Position numbers and translations under genes: made by a program
Shown here: positions 20,514-32,123 of the stretch, piece by piece
How the letters are laid out: each line of letters opens with the position of its first letter
Numbering within the stretch: the stretch's first letter is position 1
Assembly (NCBI GenBank): GCA_038501785.1
Contig: JBAMJR010000086.1
Location: 783,001 to 847,000 of the forward strand
Source: Myoxocephalus aenaeus
Taxonomy: Eukaryota > Chordata > Actinopteri > Perciformes > Cottidae
Length of the DNA stretch: 64,000 bases
Direction of reading: 5' to 3'
The notes under the pieces: generated by a model
Told to the model about the DNA's origin: nothing
Database searches by the model: none
Seen by the model: the letters and a program-made list of their open reading frames with translations, nothing else

Positions 20514-20784
20514 ACTGCTACCCGGATTTATCCAAGGCCGACACTCCCACTCAAATTTAAGAAAACTATTCAATGTTGTCCATTCGGCCCCTTTAACATG
20601 CCCACAGGTAGTGGTTTCTCTTGATGCAGAGAAGGCCTTTGACCAGGTCGAGTGCAAATACTTATTTGCTGTCCTCCAAAAATGTGGCTTCTCTGAGGAA
20701 TTAATTGCCTGGATTAGATTACTTTATTCCTCTGCCCTAGCAGCTGTAATCTCTAACAATACTCAATCTGACTACCTCTTATGA
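20514..20784 (+). pseudogene. L1/Tx1-type reverse transcriptase fragment
   Basis: Encodes GFIQGRHSHSNLRKLFNVV, then VVVSLDAEKAFDQVE with the catalytic aspartate region of the L1 clade, and ends at a stop after NTQSDYLL. The longer copy is 34929-35483. Confidence 0.75.
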
Positions 20785-21020
20785 TTTCTTTCATATGGGG
20801 GACCAAACCTAGTCGGATCAGCAAGACTCAACTCCAAAGACCAAAGCTTTACCCAATTTTCTTTTTTACTATTGGGCATGCAATATCCAGAAGCTACTTC
20901 ACTGGTTTGAAGACAGGCCAATTGTAGGAAAGGCAGACTGGTTACAAATATAATTCTCCTCCAGAAGATTGTCCTGATCCTACCTCCATGTTCTCAAGGT
21001 CGATGTCCAACATTCCACAG

Positions 21021-21105
21021 TAGGAAAGACAGAACAAACTGGCTTCATTGTGGATGATTCAGACACAGACACTGGTTTGAGAAATACGCTCTATGCAGGG
21101 TAAGT
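21021..21105 (+). promoter_or_regulatory. Candidate first exon of gene 2, TATA site decayed
   Basis: Aligned with the candidate promoters of genes 4 and 5, the TATAAAAG site reads TAGGAAAG (21021-21028). The exon candidate (about 21049-21099) ends GCAGG at donor GTAAGT 21100-21105. The acceptor would be CTCACAG just before ATG 22680. It contains two upstream ATGs; the first opens an eight-codon frame that stops inside the exon. Inferred by homology only. Confidence 0.5.
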
Positions 21106-22340
21106 GGGCTACTTTAAACTGGAATAGGGACAAAAATATATGTTTTAAAATGTACTTCACTATAAAAGTATTTGGCCGTTTGATTTGAGTTAATATTTGA
21201 CAAGACATTTCAACAACTGGGATTAACTGGTAAAACATTTTGGCACAAACCTCAACTGGAGAATATTTGGCAGAAGTGAACCAGAAAGGCAAAGAAACTA
21301 TCAGCTGCATTATTCCGATTATTATAGTTGTGCTTATTTTTGTTTTTGTATTGGGTTTTACTGGGGAACACGTTTAGCTGAAATGTAAATGTTTTTATCC
21401 TTCTGCTATTGTATAGTACGGTACATTTTACAAATTGCTTATATGTGCAAGGATACTTGGCCAATAAAGCTGATTCTACTTAAGTACTGTACTTAAGTAC
21501 AATTTTGAATTAACTGTACTTTAATTCAGTAAATACATTTTCTATTCAATTCAATTCAGTTGATTTTGTATAGCCCAAAATCACAAATGAAAAATTTGCC
21601 TCAGAGGGCTTCACAATCTGTACACATACGACATCCCTGTCCCAGGACCTCACATCGGATCAGGAAAAACTCCCACAAAAAATAGAAAAAAACCTTCACA
21701 GGGAAAAAAGGAAGAAATCTTCAAGAGAGCAGCAGAGGAGGATCCCTCCCCCCGGATGGACAGTAGCAATAGAAGTCATGTGTACAGAATGAACAATGTA
21801 ACAGAGTTACAGCACATTCAATGGATATGACAGAAAATATTCATATAATGAGTAGTCGGCAGCAGTTTAGCAGCTACAAGTGTTGCTAACACATCAATCA
21901 TTAGGTATAATCCAATATTAAAACGTATATGTTTATAAATTGTATCTGCATAATGAGTAGTCGTACTTTTGGTACTTTATTCGGATACAAATACTTTTGT
22001 ACCTTTAATTAAGTAACATGCATGCACATTGAATGCATGACTTTTTAGACGAGGCTATTACAACGTTAACTGAAAAGAACAGGAGGATTAGAAGTGTTTT
22101 AATATAATTGAATATTATTTGTGAGTCATTATTATTTCACAGGAAACACATCTAAAATGTCAATTCAATAAATGAGTGAAGTTTATAAAGAATACAGAAC
22201 ACAGACATCAAATATCAGGGATTCCTCCTATCTTCTGTTGCCCTGTTTGCTTTGTCTCAGCAAGCAGTGAAGTTTACAAGAACAAACAAAAAAAAAACAA
22301 TTAGACTAAAGACAGACAGCTTTGTAAAAAATGTGATGCA
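21106..22340 (+). other. Intron 1 region of gene 2: LINE tail and dispersed repeats
   Basis: A retroposon tail (TTGGCCAATAAAGCTGATTC, about 21456) is followed by AAGTACTGTACTTAAGTAC and then the fish dispersed repeat. The same order recurs before genes 3, 4 and 5. Confidence 0.6.
21543..21845. repeat. Teleost dispersed repeat (ATTCAATTC... type), copy 1
   Basis: ATTCAATTCAATTCAG, TGTATAGCCCAAAATCACAA, GGAAAAACTCCCACAA and GAGGATCCCTCC blocks, a repeat familiar from many fish genomes. Copies at about 37960-38262, 47335-47610 and 56605-56900. Confidence 0.65.
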
Positions 22341-22586
22341 AAATGTAGCATGCCGTGAATTTACATTTACGTTGAGATCGGTCGACCAATGACAGTTCTC
22401 TCTACAGTCAGAGCTTGCGCAAGAAGGTGGAACGTGAGGGAGATACCATTTCCAAAACTTGTAAGGGGGTAATAACTATTTTCCCGAACGTAGCAAAATC
22501 CCGGACGTTTTTGGAATCCCTGCCGGACGCTTTTTTTAGGTCTCGAAAAGAGGACATGTCGGGGAAAAAGAGGACGGCTGGTCACC
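22341..22586 (+). mobile_element. hAT fragment upstream of gene 2 (left end deleted)
   Basis: Matches 58600-58759 but lacks the left terminal repeat; the right end GGTCACCCT is directly followed by ATATAAAT. The deletion joins GATGCAAAA to TGTAGCATGCC; gene 3 shares this junction. Confidence 0.7.
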
Positions 22587-22625
22587 CTATATAAATGGCT
22601 TTTTCAAAGCTGAATAAAACATATG
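22586..22625 (+). promoter_or_regulatory. Second TATA-like site close to the ATG of gene 2
   Basis: TATATAAAT at 22588-22596 lies about 90 bp before ATG 22680, at the junction of the hAT end and its target site. A transcript starting about 30 bp downstream would begin near an in-frame ATG at 22623 that adds 19 residues. The same arrangement occurs before genes 3-5. Inferred. Confidence 0.35.
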
Positions 22626-22679
22626 TATGTTTGGCAGCATGGATTATACCTGATGATTCAAAATGATTCATTCTCACAG

Positions 22680-25552
22680 ATGGAGGTGATGAATCGGCAA
22701 ACATTGTTTGACTTCCATGGAGTCTCCATGTCCAACTACTTCATTAACAACTGGGACGAGATACAGAACTTTAAAGCGAGACCAGATGATATTCTTATAG
22801 CTACTTATCCTAAAGCAGGTGGGGAACTTTTTTTTGTACTTTTAATTAATTATTGTATGTTGATGAATGCTTCCTATGCTCATCCCACTAATTAGAAAGT
22901 ATCCATGTTTTAATCTCAGGAACAACATGGGTCTGTTACATGCTGGATCTTCTGTATTTTGGACAGACATGCCCAGAGCGTCAGGCGTCCATCCCTCTTG
23001 ATGAGAGAGTGCCGTTTCTGGAGCTTGCCAAACCTTCTCTACCCACAGGTTCAATCATAAGATCAGGGTTGCGTTATGCATGGGAAAAACATTTTATCCA
23101 GTTATACAGGAATAACATAACCTTTTAACCCCCTTATAATATACCATTATGAGACGGTTAGAGATGATTAGAAATGCATTATTATACATTTATATTAGGA
23201 TTACCGTATAATCTCATCACATGATCAAATAGAGACTTGACATTGGACCACATCATGTATTGCAGAGCCAGTACACATACATTGAAAGATTTACACTTAG
23301 CAACACACATAGAAACTATAGTACACTATGCATGCAGTTAAGCCACTGACTCATGCTTCTCTTCACAAAAGGTAAAGACATGGCAGACCAACTTCCCACC
23401 ACTCCTCGTCTCATTAAAACTCATCTACCACTCCAGTTTGTACCAAAGTCCTTCTGGGAGCAGAACGTCAAGGTAAAAGCCATGCACATCCAATATGTAG
23501 CCTGTGTAATATGAGAGTTACAAACCACACTTAATTATGATGCAGATGGATGATAATTCTCATGTTTTGTCTTTCTGTAGATAGTCAACGTGTTTCGTAA
23601 TGCAAAGGACAACGCGGTGTCCTATTACCATTTTTGCCGCATGACCAACGCCATGCCAGAACCAGGAGACTGGAGCACCTTTCTACAGAGCTTCATGGAG
23701 GGAAAGGGTGAGTTCAAAGGGATGTTAGTGTAAGGGAAGCACGCCATCTTGTCATTTCCTATATTACCAGCTCATATAATGCTGTGTCTTCAGTGGTCTA
23801 TGGATCCTGGCATGACCATGTGAGCGGCTGGTGGGAGAAGAAACAGACGTATTCAAAAATTCACCAAATGTTCTATGAAGATCTGATTCAGGTGAGCTGA
23901 GGTCTGTTGGTATGTGGGTTGTTTTCAAGAGAGCTTAACATAACAGAGGGGAAACAGTCTGACTGGGTCCTTCCTATCTCGAGTCTCCTCACTTGATCAG
24001 GAAATAGTTCAGCATTATTATGGTTACAAGGAACTTTACCGTAAAAGTCGGGTTACGAGCCGCTCCTACCTCCGGTCAGTGTCCCTGCTGTAGCAAGCTA
24101 GGAGCAGCGCTAGCTCCCCGCTGCTGCTGCTACTGCCCGCGTCTCCTCTGCCCAAGTCGGGTGTTGAGTCGGTGCTGGTCCCGCTATCTTCGGTGGTTGT
24201 CTGGGAGCTAGCGGAAGTTAGCGGGGAACTAGCGGAGCGCTAGCAGGAGCTCCAGCTGGCTACAGCGGGGAGCTAACGGAGACACTGACCGAAGGTAGTA
24301 GCGGCTTGTAACCCGACTTTTACGGTAATATTGTGCTAATTTTGGCGATCCCTGCAGATGAAAGTGGTAGATTCCATTTAGAAAACCTCTCATTTTACTG
24401 GATTAGGGGTCCAACAGTTTGCTCTGTTCAGCCCTGGTTTTTCTGCTGTTGCGTCTCTCAATACAGAATACAGATCTAAGCTCAACATTGAGCATGAATT
24501 ATATCAAGCCTGGAACCCTGTTTTAAAAAGATTTCAATTTTCTTCATTCTATTGTTTGAAAAAGCACAGATGGAGGAGTAACAAAAGGTTATTTCAATAA
24601 AAATTCAGCATGGACCATTTTGTTACAATTTTGTTGGGACGGTGGGACATGAACATTTTTCTTCCTCCAAAGTGGGGCGTGACAAAAAAAGTTTGAGAAC
24701 CACTGAGTTAAGGCACTAAGTTACGAGGCAACAGATGTGTCGTGGAAGGCGATGTGGGGAGAGCAGGAATGGAAAGAGAGTCTGAGGGCATCTGGTGGAT
24801 AGTTAAAGCATGGCAGGTCCAGGTAAAGAGGAGGGTCAGAGCTGAAGACAGGGACAGAGAGCAAGGCTAAACAACAAAGACAATTTAAAGCTATGGTAGC
24901 TGTTTCCTTCTCTTAGAGGTATTTATGTAGAGCTAAACTAAGTGGCTAGTTTCATATTAATTATAGCATAAGAGTGCTATTTCTTATCTTCAAACTATCT
25001 TCAAACTACTCCTAAAATAGACTTTTAGTACATTTTAGTGCATTGTAGTGACATACATCATATTACATATAAGTTAGAATAATATTGCCTTTTTTAGACT
25101 GGATATTGGTCAGAAAGATATCTATTATGTATCTTTAATTTATGTGTAATAAGGCTGAAATTCTTAAATTTTCTGCAGGACACGGGACGAGAGATGGACC
25201 GACTCTGTTCCTTCCTTGGTTTGTCTCCTTCCACTGAGGAGAAGGAAAGAGTCACAATGGAAGTGAAGTTTGACAATATGAAAGAAAACAAGATGGTCAA
25301 CTTTTCCACTGTCAAAAGTATGAATCATAAAGTGTCTCCTTTCATGAGAAAAGGTACAGTGAAAAATGTCTATTGGAAAAGAAATGCATTAATCTTTGAT
25401 TCTCTATATTAAATACCTGCATGATTCTCTCTGTTTCTCCAGGGAAAGTTGGCGACTGGAAGAATCACTTCACTGTGGCCCAGGATGAAAAGTTCAATGA
25501 GGACTACAAGCAGAAAATGAAGAACAATACACTGCAGTTTCGTGAAGTTTAG
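22680..25552 (+). CDS. Cytosolic sulfotransferase gene 2 (SULT1-like), intact, 292 aa
   Basis: PAPS-dependent sulfotransferase. Seven coding exons with matching phases: 22680-22818, 22920-23048, 23372-23472, 23581-23707, 23794-23891, 25179-25353, 25443-25552 (stop TAG). ATG 22680 directly follows a CTCACAG acceptor, so the 5' leader is spliced from upstream; joined to GCAGG it gives AGGATGG, a strong start context. Motifs: TYPKAGTTW (42-50, Lys45), KTH with catalytic His107, RNAKDNAVS (Arg129, Ser137), FYEDL (192-196), RKGKVGDWKN (255-264), and the complete dimer motif K263-x3-TV-x3-E272. Intron 5 (1.29 kb) carries a hairpin element. Compared with gene 3 I see R6Q and N285S and no other coding change. 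Acceptor unknown. Confidence 0.93.
24036..24328. mobile_element. Hairpin MITE in intron 5 of gene 2
   Basis: Starts TTACCGTAAAAGTCGGGTTA and ends TAACCCGACTTTTACGGTAA, with about 50-nt inverted arms and a GCTAGC-rich centre. It lacks a CTAGCGCTGCTG segment present in genes 3-5. Confidence 0.85.
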
Positions 25553-25783
25553 AGGCCTTTGCACCCTTGTCATGAACTGTGATTAATCTGATAATGTTGA
25601 GTTTACTGAGTCAGATGTTATTTGGATTGACACAAATGTTGTCTAATTTGTGGAGGACCATTCTTGTGATGTTGACTGATGACCTTCATGTGTTTAACCC
25701 TTACATTTCATCAAATTGATCCCTGATCACTGGGATGATATATGTTTGGGTGCTTTAAATGTAATATGGCCAAAGTAAAACTT

Positions 25784-25789
25784 ATTAAA
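25784..25789 (+). terminator. Candidate poly(A) signal ATTAAA of gene 2
   Basis: ATTAAA 232 bp after the stop codon, the first plausible signal; conserved at 42211 (gene 3) and 61970 (gene 5), absent from gene 4. Confidence 0.45.
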
Positions 25790-25892
25790 AACACTGTTTC
25801 ACAGGAGTGTGTTTACTAAAGTGTTTTAGAAATCATCATGTCATACATACAAATGCTTGTTGACTTTTTGACATCTGATAAGCGATAGCCTG

Positions 25893-26255
25893 TGGCCCTG
25901 GCGCCTCATACTGGAGGAACAGGCTCCACTGAATTGTACCAGTGACTTAAACACAGCTCTCTCTAGTCGCCTGGATTCAGTTGCAACTCTTACTATCAAA
26001 ACAAGACGGACCAAGAGGTCTACACCCTGGCTTACTGAAGAAACACATGCTCACCCGCATACAGGAGAATGGCCTAAATCTGGTCTACGTCTGTCTGTTG
26101 CTCACCCTTTACTGCTATTGATTGCTTTGTCTAAAATTCTCCAAAAGAACCTTTTAATTTTTTTTGCAAATGGACCGGGAACAACTGTTTCTGTCCTAGT
26201 TCAGCCAAAATATGGACTTTACATTTCAACACTGTACCTTTTTGCCATCTAAAAG
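25893..26255 (+). pseudogene. LINE linker-region remnant in the 3' flank of gene 2
   Basis: Encodes DLNTALSSRLDSVATLTIKT then a PWLTEE block, resembling the segment between endonuclease and reverse transcriptase of fish LINEs. Frame is broken here; the gene 3 copy (42319-42681) stays open for 120 codons. Function as a host gene is unlikely. Confidence 0.5.
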
Positions 26256-26400
26256 TAAACAACAAACAGCTGATTGTTTACTCTGAATTTCTTATTTTAA
26301 TTCGGCAATATAACAAAAGATTATGATAGCCAAGGATTTGTTATTATCTATAAAAAACATAAATGTTAACTCAATATATCTTACTATGATATTTATACCT

Positions 26401-26777
26401 TGTTAGAAAAATGTACTCGACACCTGGTGGTAAAATCATTCAATCAGGACATTTATTCTTTGCAAAGAAGGAGCAGAGCCAGAGATACAACGTGTTACTT
26501 TACTAATTGCATATCCAAGTCTGCTCAATGAACGAGCAGAGGGATGTCAGTTAAATACTCTAAAATCAACATAGGCCCCCATGACGTCTTTAGATTGGCT
26601 TGCATGGTCATATGATAACAAGGAACAGTCTGTTCATATGTAAGATTTGACATGGTAGAGTTCAATGAGAAGTCTCAAGCCTTTACACAGTATATGATTG
26701 ATAAACAGAACATATGATTATTAATATAACAGTGAAACATTAATTGATTAAGAGTAAATACGTTTTTTCTTCCAACA
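26401..26777 (-). mobile_element. Candidate solo LTR, minus strand
   Basis: Read on the minus strand it starts TGTTGGAAG and ends CTAACA, has a TATTTAA site, then an AATAAA about 60 bp before its end. The flanks TACCT and TTCCT differ at one base, a plausible 5-bp duplication. No internal retroviral genes nearby. Copies occur in all four units. Confidence 0.55.
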
Positions 26778-27189
26778 TTCCTTAAATTAGTTTAATTAAA
26801 TGATCAAAACAGTGTATTTGGCATTTTGATATGGTATAATCCAGATTATTATAATGAAATAAAATACAATGCCGATACTTTCAATACCTGCTGTATCATA
26901 TTTGATACATGTGTTTTCAAAACGATTTTACTATCAAATAAGGAATGAAAGATGAGGCAATTATAGGTTGCTTGAAAACAGTAACTATTCATATTGAAAT
27001 ATTAGTAACAATATAAAAGTAATTCTTACCGTAACCTTTTCAAAATCAGCATTTAGATTTCCCTGGAAAAAACGAACGAGTAACTTTGTGACGGCGGCCA
27101 TTTTGAATATGTAATTAACCCGTCTACTGCCTGCAGTGCTTGGAAACTCCACCAGATGGCAGACTACATGTATACAATTGTATACTACA
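26778..27189. other. Non-coding spacer, nothing recognised
   Basis: AT-rich sequence between the solo LTR candidate and the Harbinger-like element; conserved among units. Confidence 0.5.
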
Positions 27190-28517
27190 GGGCCCTGTTT
27201 CTCGTACCTGGTTTACTGAGTTAGCGGGTTAATTGTCAGGATAAGATGACGTAGGTCTGGCTTATTCAGTTTCTCGAAGCAAGCTTAGATAAATCACCAT
27301 AGCAACACAGCCAAAAATGTAAACCTGCTCCCGGGCAGGCTAACTGAAATTCACTGGATAAGCTGGCCACTCCCACCGGACAAAAAAGGCAGCTCACTTC
27401 CTCATTGATGAAGGAGCGATATTAGTTATATTAGTTTTATTGGGAGAGAGTTCTTTGAGATCGCCAAGATCCGTCCTCACATCATCATGACTTCCTGTAC
27501 ACGGCGCTATAGATTCTGCCGTCAAGAAATCATTTATTTACGAGAGCTTCTCGAGCCGCGGACACTGATCACCACAGGCGCAGCCGATCGGCCGTCTCAC
27601 AGACAGAGACTATCACCCGCTGCATGCTGTGCTGTTCTTAAGTTTATTTAGCGCTTATGAAACTTATGGATGTGTTGAAAGCACTCATAATTATATGACA
27701 GTGTTATTAGTACACCATACATATCATTATTGTAGAACATGATTAAGGTGGACTCATGATAAGAATACAGAGAATCACACACAATTTATTTTCACTGCTT
27801 CAATTGATTGAATTTCTGATTATGAATAATACATATATACTGATCCGCCCATACACATATTCAAACTCCTAGTTATAAGTAATCTACACATACATGTATA
27901 TACACATAGTACATGATACATACGCGCATACAGTACATATATCCTCAAGTATATATTAATTTGTATACTACTGGCAGCAGATATATTTAAATAAATATAA
28001 TCTGATTGATTTGGGTGATGAAGGACTTCAATTTAGCCGATACATTTCCCCAAAACTGACACATTTAACTTGTCTGATATATTTGCGACGCTTATGTCTC
28101 GCAGCGGGGGCGGTGTTATGCTGCATTCACACTGAAAACGTTGCAAACGCGTTGCGAATATTCACAACGCGTTTACAACGTTTGCTGTGAATGATTAAGG
28201 TAATAAATTCCTCATATGTCTTCATGATCATCTCCTGCTTCTCAGCGGAGAAATAAAAAGAGGTTCCTCTGAGTTTTTTTGCCATTGTACTGTTAGAAGA
28301 TCGTGGTGTCAGTGCTCGATTATTATCCCTTCTGAAGAAGAGCGGGCACTCGCATTTATCCAGATGACTGACGTCTGGTTAGAATTAACGAGACCGTTTC
28401 AGCGCGGATCAGCCGTGAAGAAACCCAGATAGCCTGATGTCAATCATCTCGCTAATTTAAAGTGGAGATTAGGATTTTTGCTTGACTTCGTTTAGCCAGG
28501 TACGAGAAACAGGGCCC
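27190..28517 (-). mobile_element. Non-autonomous DNA transposon with GGGCCCTGTTTCTCGTACC ends
   Basis: About 22-nt terminal inverted repeats at 27190 and 28517. Near the right end the minus strand encodes a frame starting MAKKLRGTSFYFSAEKQEM, like the start of Myb/SANT-type DNA-binding proteins carried by Harbinger elements. In unit 3 this frame is 44550-44828. No transposase. Harbinger is the best guess; a target duplication is not clear. Confidence 0.55.
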
Positions 28518-28869
28518 AGGTCTTTGAGGAAATGCTCACGTTAATGACGTAGAGGTCTCTGAAACTCATATATCAAAGATGATACAAACGGCGCTACAGG
28601 GTTAAGAAAACACAACATTAAAAAGTGGTTTGCTTGCCGTCTTGTGGACAAACGACAAAAATTATGAATATATTTTATGAAACAGGTTTGGAGTAAATTT
28701 GTAAATGAATCATAGGATTACAGGAAATAAGCAAAATAAAAGGTGTGGCCATTGAAACTTTCAGAGTCTCCCTCACTCAATGCATTAAATACATCTACTG
28801 CTGATCTGAAGCCTTAGTGAGGGGGGTTATAACTATTCATTGTGTGAACACATATTAGTCAATAGAAAA

Positions 28870-28981
28870 GTAGGAGCTCTGGTCCTGATCCCACCTCCAC
28901 CAAGTACCAACAAACTGACTTCATCGTGGATGATTCAGACACAGACAGTGTTTTGGGAAATACGCTCTCAGCAGGGTATGT
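28870..28981 (+). promoter_or_regulatory. Orphan 5' exon copy without TATA
   Basis: Matches the candidate first exon of genes 4 and 5, ending GCAGG at a GTATGT donor (28976), but a block of about 36 bp that holds TATAAAAG is missing: CCTCCA joins directly to CCAAGTACCAAC. No coding exon follows it. Confidence 0.6.
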
Positions 28982-31690
28982 GGGCTACTTTAAAAAAGTG
29001 AAAATATTTTTTTTTTAAATGTGCTTCACTTAAAAGTTAGTTGTCAAATTCCTACTGTTTGACTTGAGTTCATATCTTACAAGCCATTTCAACTGCCAAC
29101 TGGGATTAACTGGTAAAATCTTTAGGCACACCTCAACTGGGGAATATTTGACAGAAGTGAACCAGAAAGGAAAAGAGACCATCGGCTACAGTTTTTTAAA
29201 TTTTTTATTAAGTCTACCAAACATTTATTTGCAGCACGTGTGGGAAATAAAAGTGTACACATCAGCTGCATTATTCAGATTATCATATTATTTTTTGTAT
29301 TTCAGTGTTTTTTATTTGGTTTCACTGGGGAATACTTTCAGCCCCTCTACTGTACACAGTACAGTACATTTTTTCAAATTACCTTTATGTGCAGTATCCA
29401 TGCATGTATAAGTAATATTATTTTGGCCATTAAAGCTTTTTCTACTGTCCTGAAGTATGATTTTTTAATTAATTAATTAAAAATGTTATACTCTGCTATA
29501 TGTCAGATGGAAATATTGTATTTTGTTAGTCCTCTAAATGTATTTAATAACTTTAGTTACTTTGCCGATTTACATTTTGAATAAAAAATATAATCAACTG
29601 TTAAATTATGATTATTTTATATATTTAAACTTCCCCTCTGCAGGATCACTGAAAGTATTTATGAAAATGAGCCAAGACTCTTCATCTCCACATAATAGGG
29701 AAAGGGTGGTTGCTTAGCACACAGTGAACTGTGTCTTTCATTTGCCAAAACAAACTAGAATAACACCCCAGGTAATCTGACTTCAAATCCACTTTAAACT
29801 AAACAAATGGCATATATGTTAAAGTAACACAGGAGATGGTGACATTTTATTAAATGTGCATGCAGTATGTTCAAGCCAAAAGCTTTTTGGGAACATTAGA
29901 GACTATTATTATTTACTAAGGTTTGTAAAGAACAAAGTCAGAGTATGAAAGTAGTAAAACGTATTTTTAAGAATTTATTGTGCTTGCTGGGGCTGACTCT
30001 TATCAGAGTGTAGTGGCCATTTGTCCAATAAATCAAAAAAGATAAAAATAAATCAAAGAAAACCCGTCTACATACAACAAACAAAAAACTATCAAAAGAA
30101 AAAACTATCATAATACATAAAAAAAAAAAAACTAAATAGGCAAACAACTAAATAAGAGAACATTTATTTGCAAGTGTACACATCAACTGCATTAGTCCGA
30201 TTATTGTAGTTGTGCTTATTTTTAGTGAGTTTTTTTTTATTTTAATACAGAAGTAATGTGCAGTGGCGGGCCGTCAGGACCTGCTAAGCCTTCTCTGCTG
30301 GCCCAAACACAATAACAAAGGTATAGCTATTTTATAATTACATTTTGTAATTTGTAATTTTTTTGTAATTCTTTTTTTATAATTAAAAGTTATATCTATT
30401 TTATAATGTAATTCTTTTTCACAAATACACTACATGTATTATATATATATTTTTTCTCCCTATTAGCTTATTTTCTCATTGCACGTCTCCTGTCTCCTGT
30501 CTGTTTCTCCTGCCTTTCTCTGTCTGCAACTAAACAAAACAATTAGACCACTGAGAGACCGCGTTTTAAAAAATGTAATGCAAAAACACAAACGAGTCTA
30601 GGTTAGAGCCAGTGTTCAAAGTAAAACTTATTGAAACACTGTGTTGTAAAGGAGTGTATTTATTAAAGTGTTATAGAAATGATCATGTAATACAGTGGTC
30701 ACCAACCTTTTTAAGCCCAAGATCCCTGACCTCTGCCTCGGTGACAGGCAAGATCTACCTATTGAAAAAGTGAAAATGTGCATCACTTGACAGTTATTTG
30801 TCAAATTCTTACTGTTTGACTTAAGTTCATATTTTACAAGCCATTTCAACTGCCAACTGGGAGTAACTGGTAAAACCTTTAGGCACATACAGAAGTGAAC
30901 CTGAAAGAAAAAGAAACGATCGGCTAGAATTGCCTTTTTTTCATTTCTTCTTTTTTTACAATTTGATTTGGTTTTCTATTAAATCTACCAAACATTGATT
31001 TGCAGCACTTCTGGGAAATAAAAGTGTCAGCTGCATTATTCAGATTATTTTAGATTTTTCTTTGTATTTCAGTGTTTTTTATTTGGTTTCCCACTTCTAG
31101 CTGAAATGCAAATGTTTTTTCCATCTGCTTTTGTATAGTACAGTACATTTTTTACAAATTGCTTATATGTGTCACGTTCTAGGGTAGAGCAAATAATTCC
31201 AGTTTCCAGTTTCCGCTGCTTTATACTTTAGCTACATGTCAGATGGAAATATTGTTCTTTTTACTCCTCTACATTTATTCGATAACTTTATTTACTTTGC
31301 CTATTCAGATTTTTAATACAAAATATACACAACTCTAAAGTTATAATTATTTTTGATTAAGCAAACCGTTAGCAGCTAAACGTTTTGCTAACACATCAAT
31401 TAGGTGTAATCCAATATTAAAATGTATATCATTAATTATTGTGTCTGCATAATGAGTAGTCATAGTTTTGGTACATTCATTTGGATACTAATACTTTTGT
31501 ACCTTTAATTAAGTAACATGCATGCGCATTGAATGCATTACTGCATTACTAGTTATTACAACATTAACTTAAAGGAACAGGAGGGTTCAGCGTTTTTAAA
31601 TACATTTTAATATTGTTTCCAGAGCAGCAACAGTAATGTTTACAACAGCAAAGTAATTTAATGAAGTCATTATTATTTCACTGGAAAGAA
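28982..31690 (+). pseudogene. Remnant of a deleted sulfotransferase unit
   Basis: 28982-29440 and 30770-31180 are two diverged copies of intron 1 sequence otherwise found upstream of genes 2-5. 30530-30617 matches the segment that lies about 400 bp before the coding start of gene 5 (58375-58455). At 30618 it joins 3' tail sequence matching 25774-25850 of gene 2. All seven coding exons are thus gone. 31365-31690 matches 21880-22160. The poly(A) site reads ATTGAA. No coding potential remains. Confidence 0.7.
30246..30530. other. Unassigned AT-rich insert in the deleted-gene locus
   Basis: Includes GGCGGGCCGTCAGGACC and a TTTTGTAATT-rich part; probably a dispersed repeat fragment. No match noticed elsewhere in the window. 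Confidence 0.35.
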
Positions 31691-31699
31691 ATCTAAGAG

Positions 31700-31860
31700 A
31701 CGACGCCACACATATTGACCAACCAAATGTGGCTTGAGAGAGCGAGCGAGAGAGCGAGAGAGAGAAAAAAAAAAGCCGGCTCCCGTCGTTCTCGTCAAAG
31801 AGCTCTCAGAGTGTTTCGTTAGACCGACACATCACTAGAAGACGGCACCTTCTTAGCAAG
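31700..31860. other. GA-rich tract and unassigned sequence
   Basis: GAGCGAGCGAGAGAGCGAGA at about 31740-31765, then non-coding sequence up to the small hAT-like element. Confidence 0.5.
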
Positions 31861-32061
31861 CAGGGGCGCCTGCAGCTACAGCGGGCGCCAATTTGCCAAT
31901 TCCCCACACAGTGATATGATAGATAATGGAAAACCGCTTCGCGGCCCAGATGATATATATATATATATTTTTTTTTAAGTGGTCGTGCCGCCCCCCACGT
32001 GTCATGAAAAAGTGCCGCCCTGGGCGGCTGCCCGGATCGCCCGTGCCCAAAACCGCCCCTG
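31861..32061. mobile_element. Small hAT-like element with CAGGGGCG ends
   Basis: Starts CAGGGGCGCC and ends CCGCCCCTG. The right part (GCCGCCCTGGGCGGCTGCCC) belongs to a repeat common in fish. It abuts the left border of unit R2; no target duplication is visible. Confidence 0.55.
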
Positions 32062-32123
32062 GATGTGAGTTAAGTTAACATAAACCACGCTCTTTTCCAT
32101 AACTCAGGGGTTTTGTTGCCTAG

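Larger units (their letters stand above)
14396..28985 (+). repeat. Segmental duplication unit R1 (contains gene 2)
   Basis: Homologous along its length to 32062-45360, from GATGTGAGTTAAG to the candidate 5' exon near 28975. R1-specific events: a 2.65 kb hAT-like insertion (15752-18404) and replacement of about 400 bp of L1-type sequence by an inverted hAT fragment near 20265-20513. R2-specific: a 1.5 kb hAT relic and its microsatellite (36236-37944), and loss of about 600 bp near 33790. Confidence 0.85.

Noticed and set aside
22623..22895. 90-residue frame running into the first intron of genes 2-5
   Set aside because: It is exon 1 plus unspliced intron. The upstream part is kept only as a possible alternative start.
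22842..23054. 70-residue minus-strand frame repeated in each gene copy
   Set aside because: Complement of sulfotransferase exon 2; its conservation follows from the exon on the plus strand.
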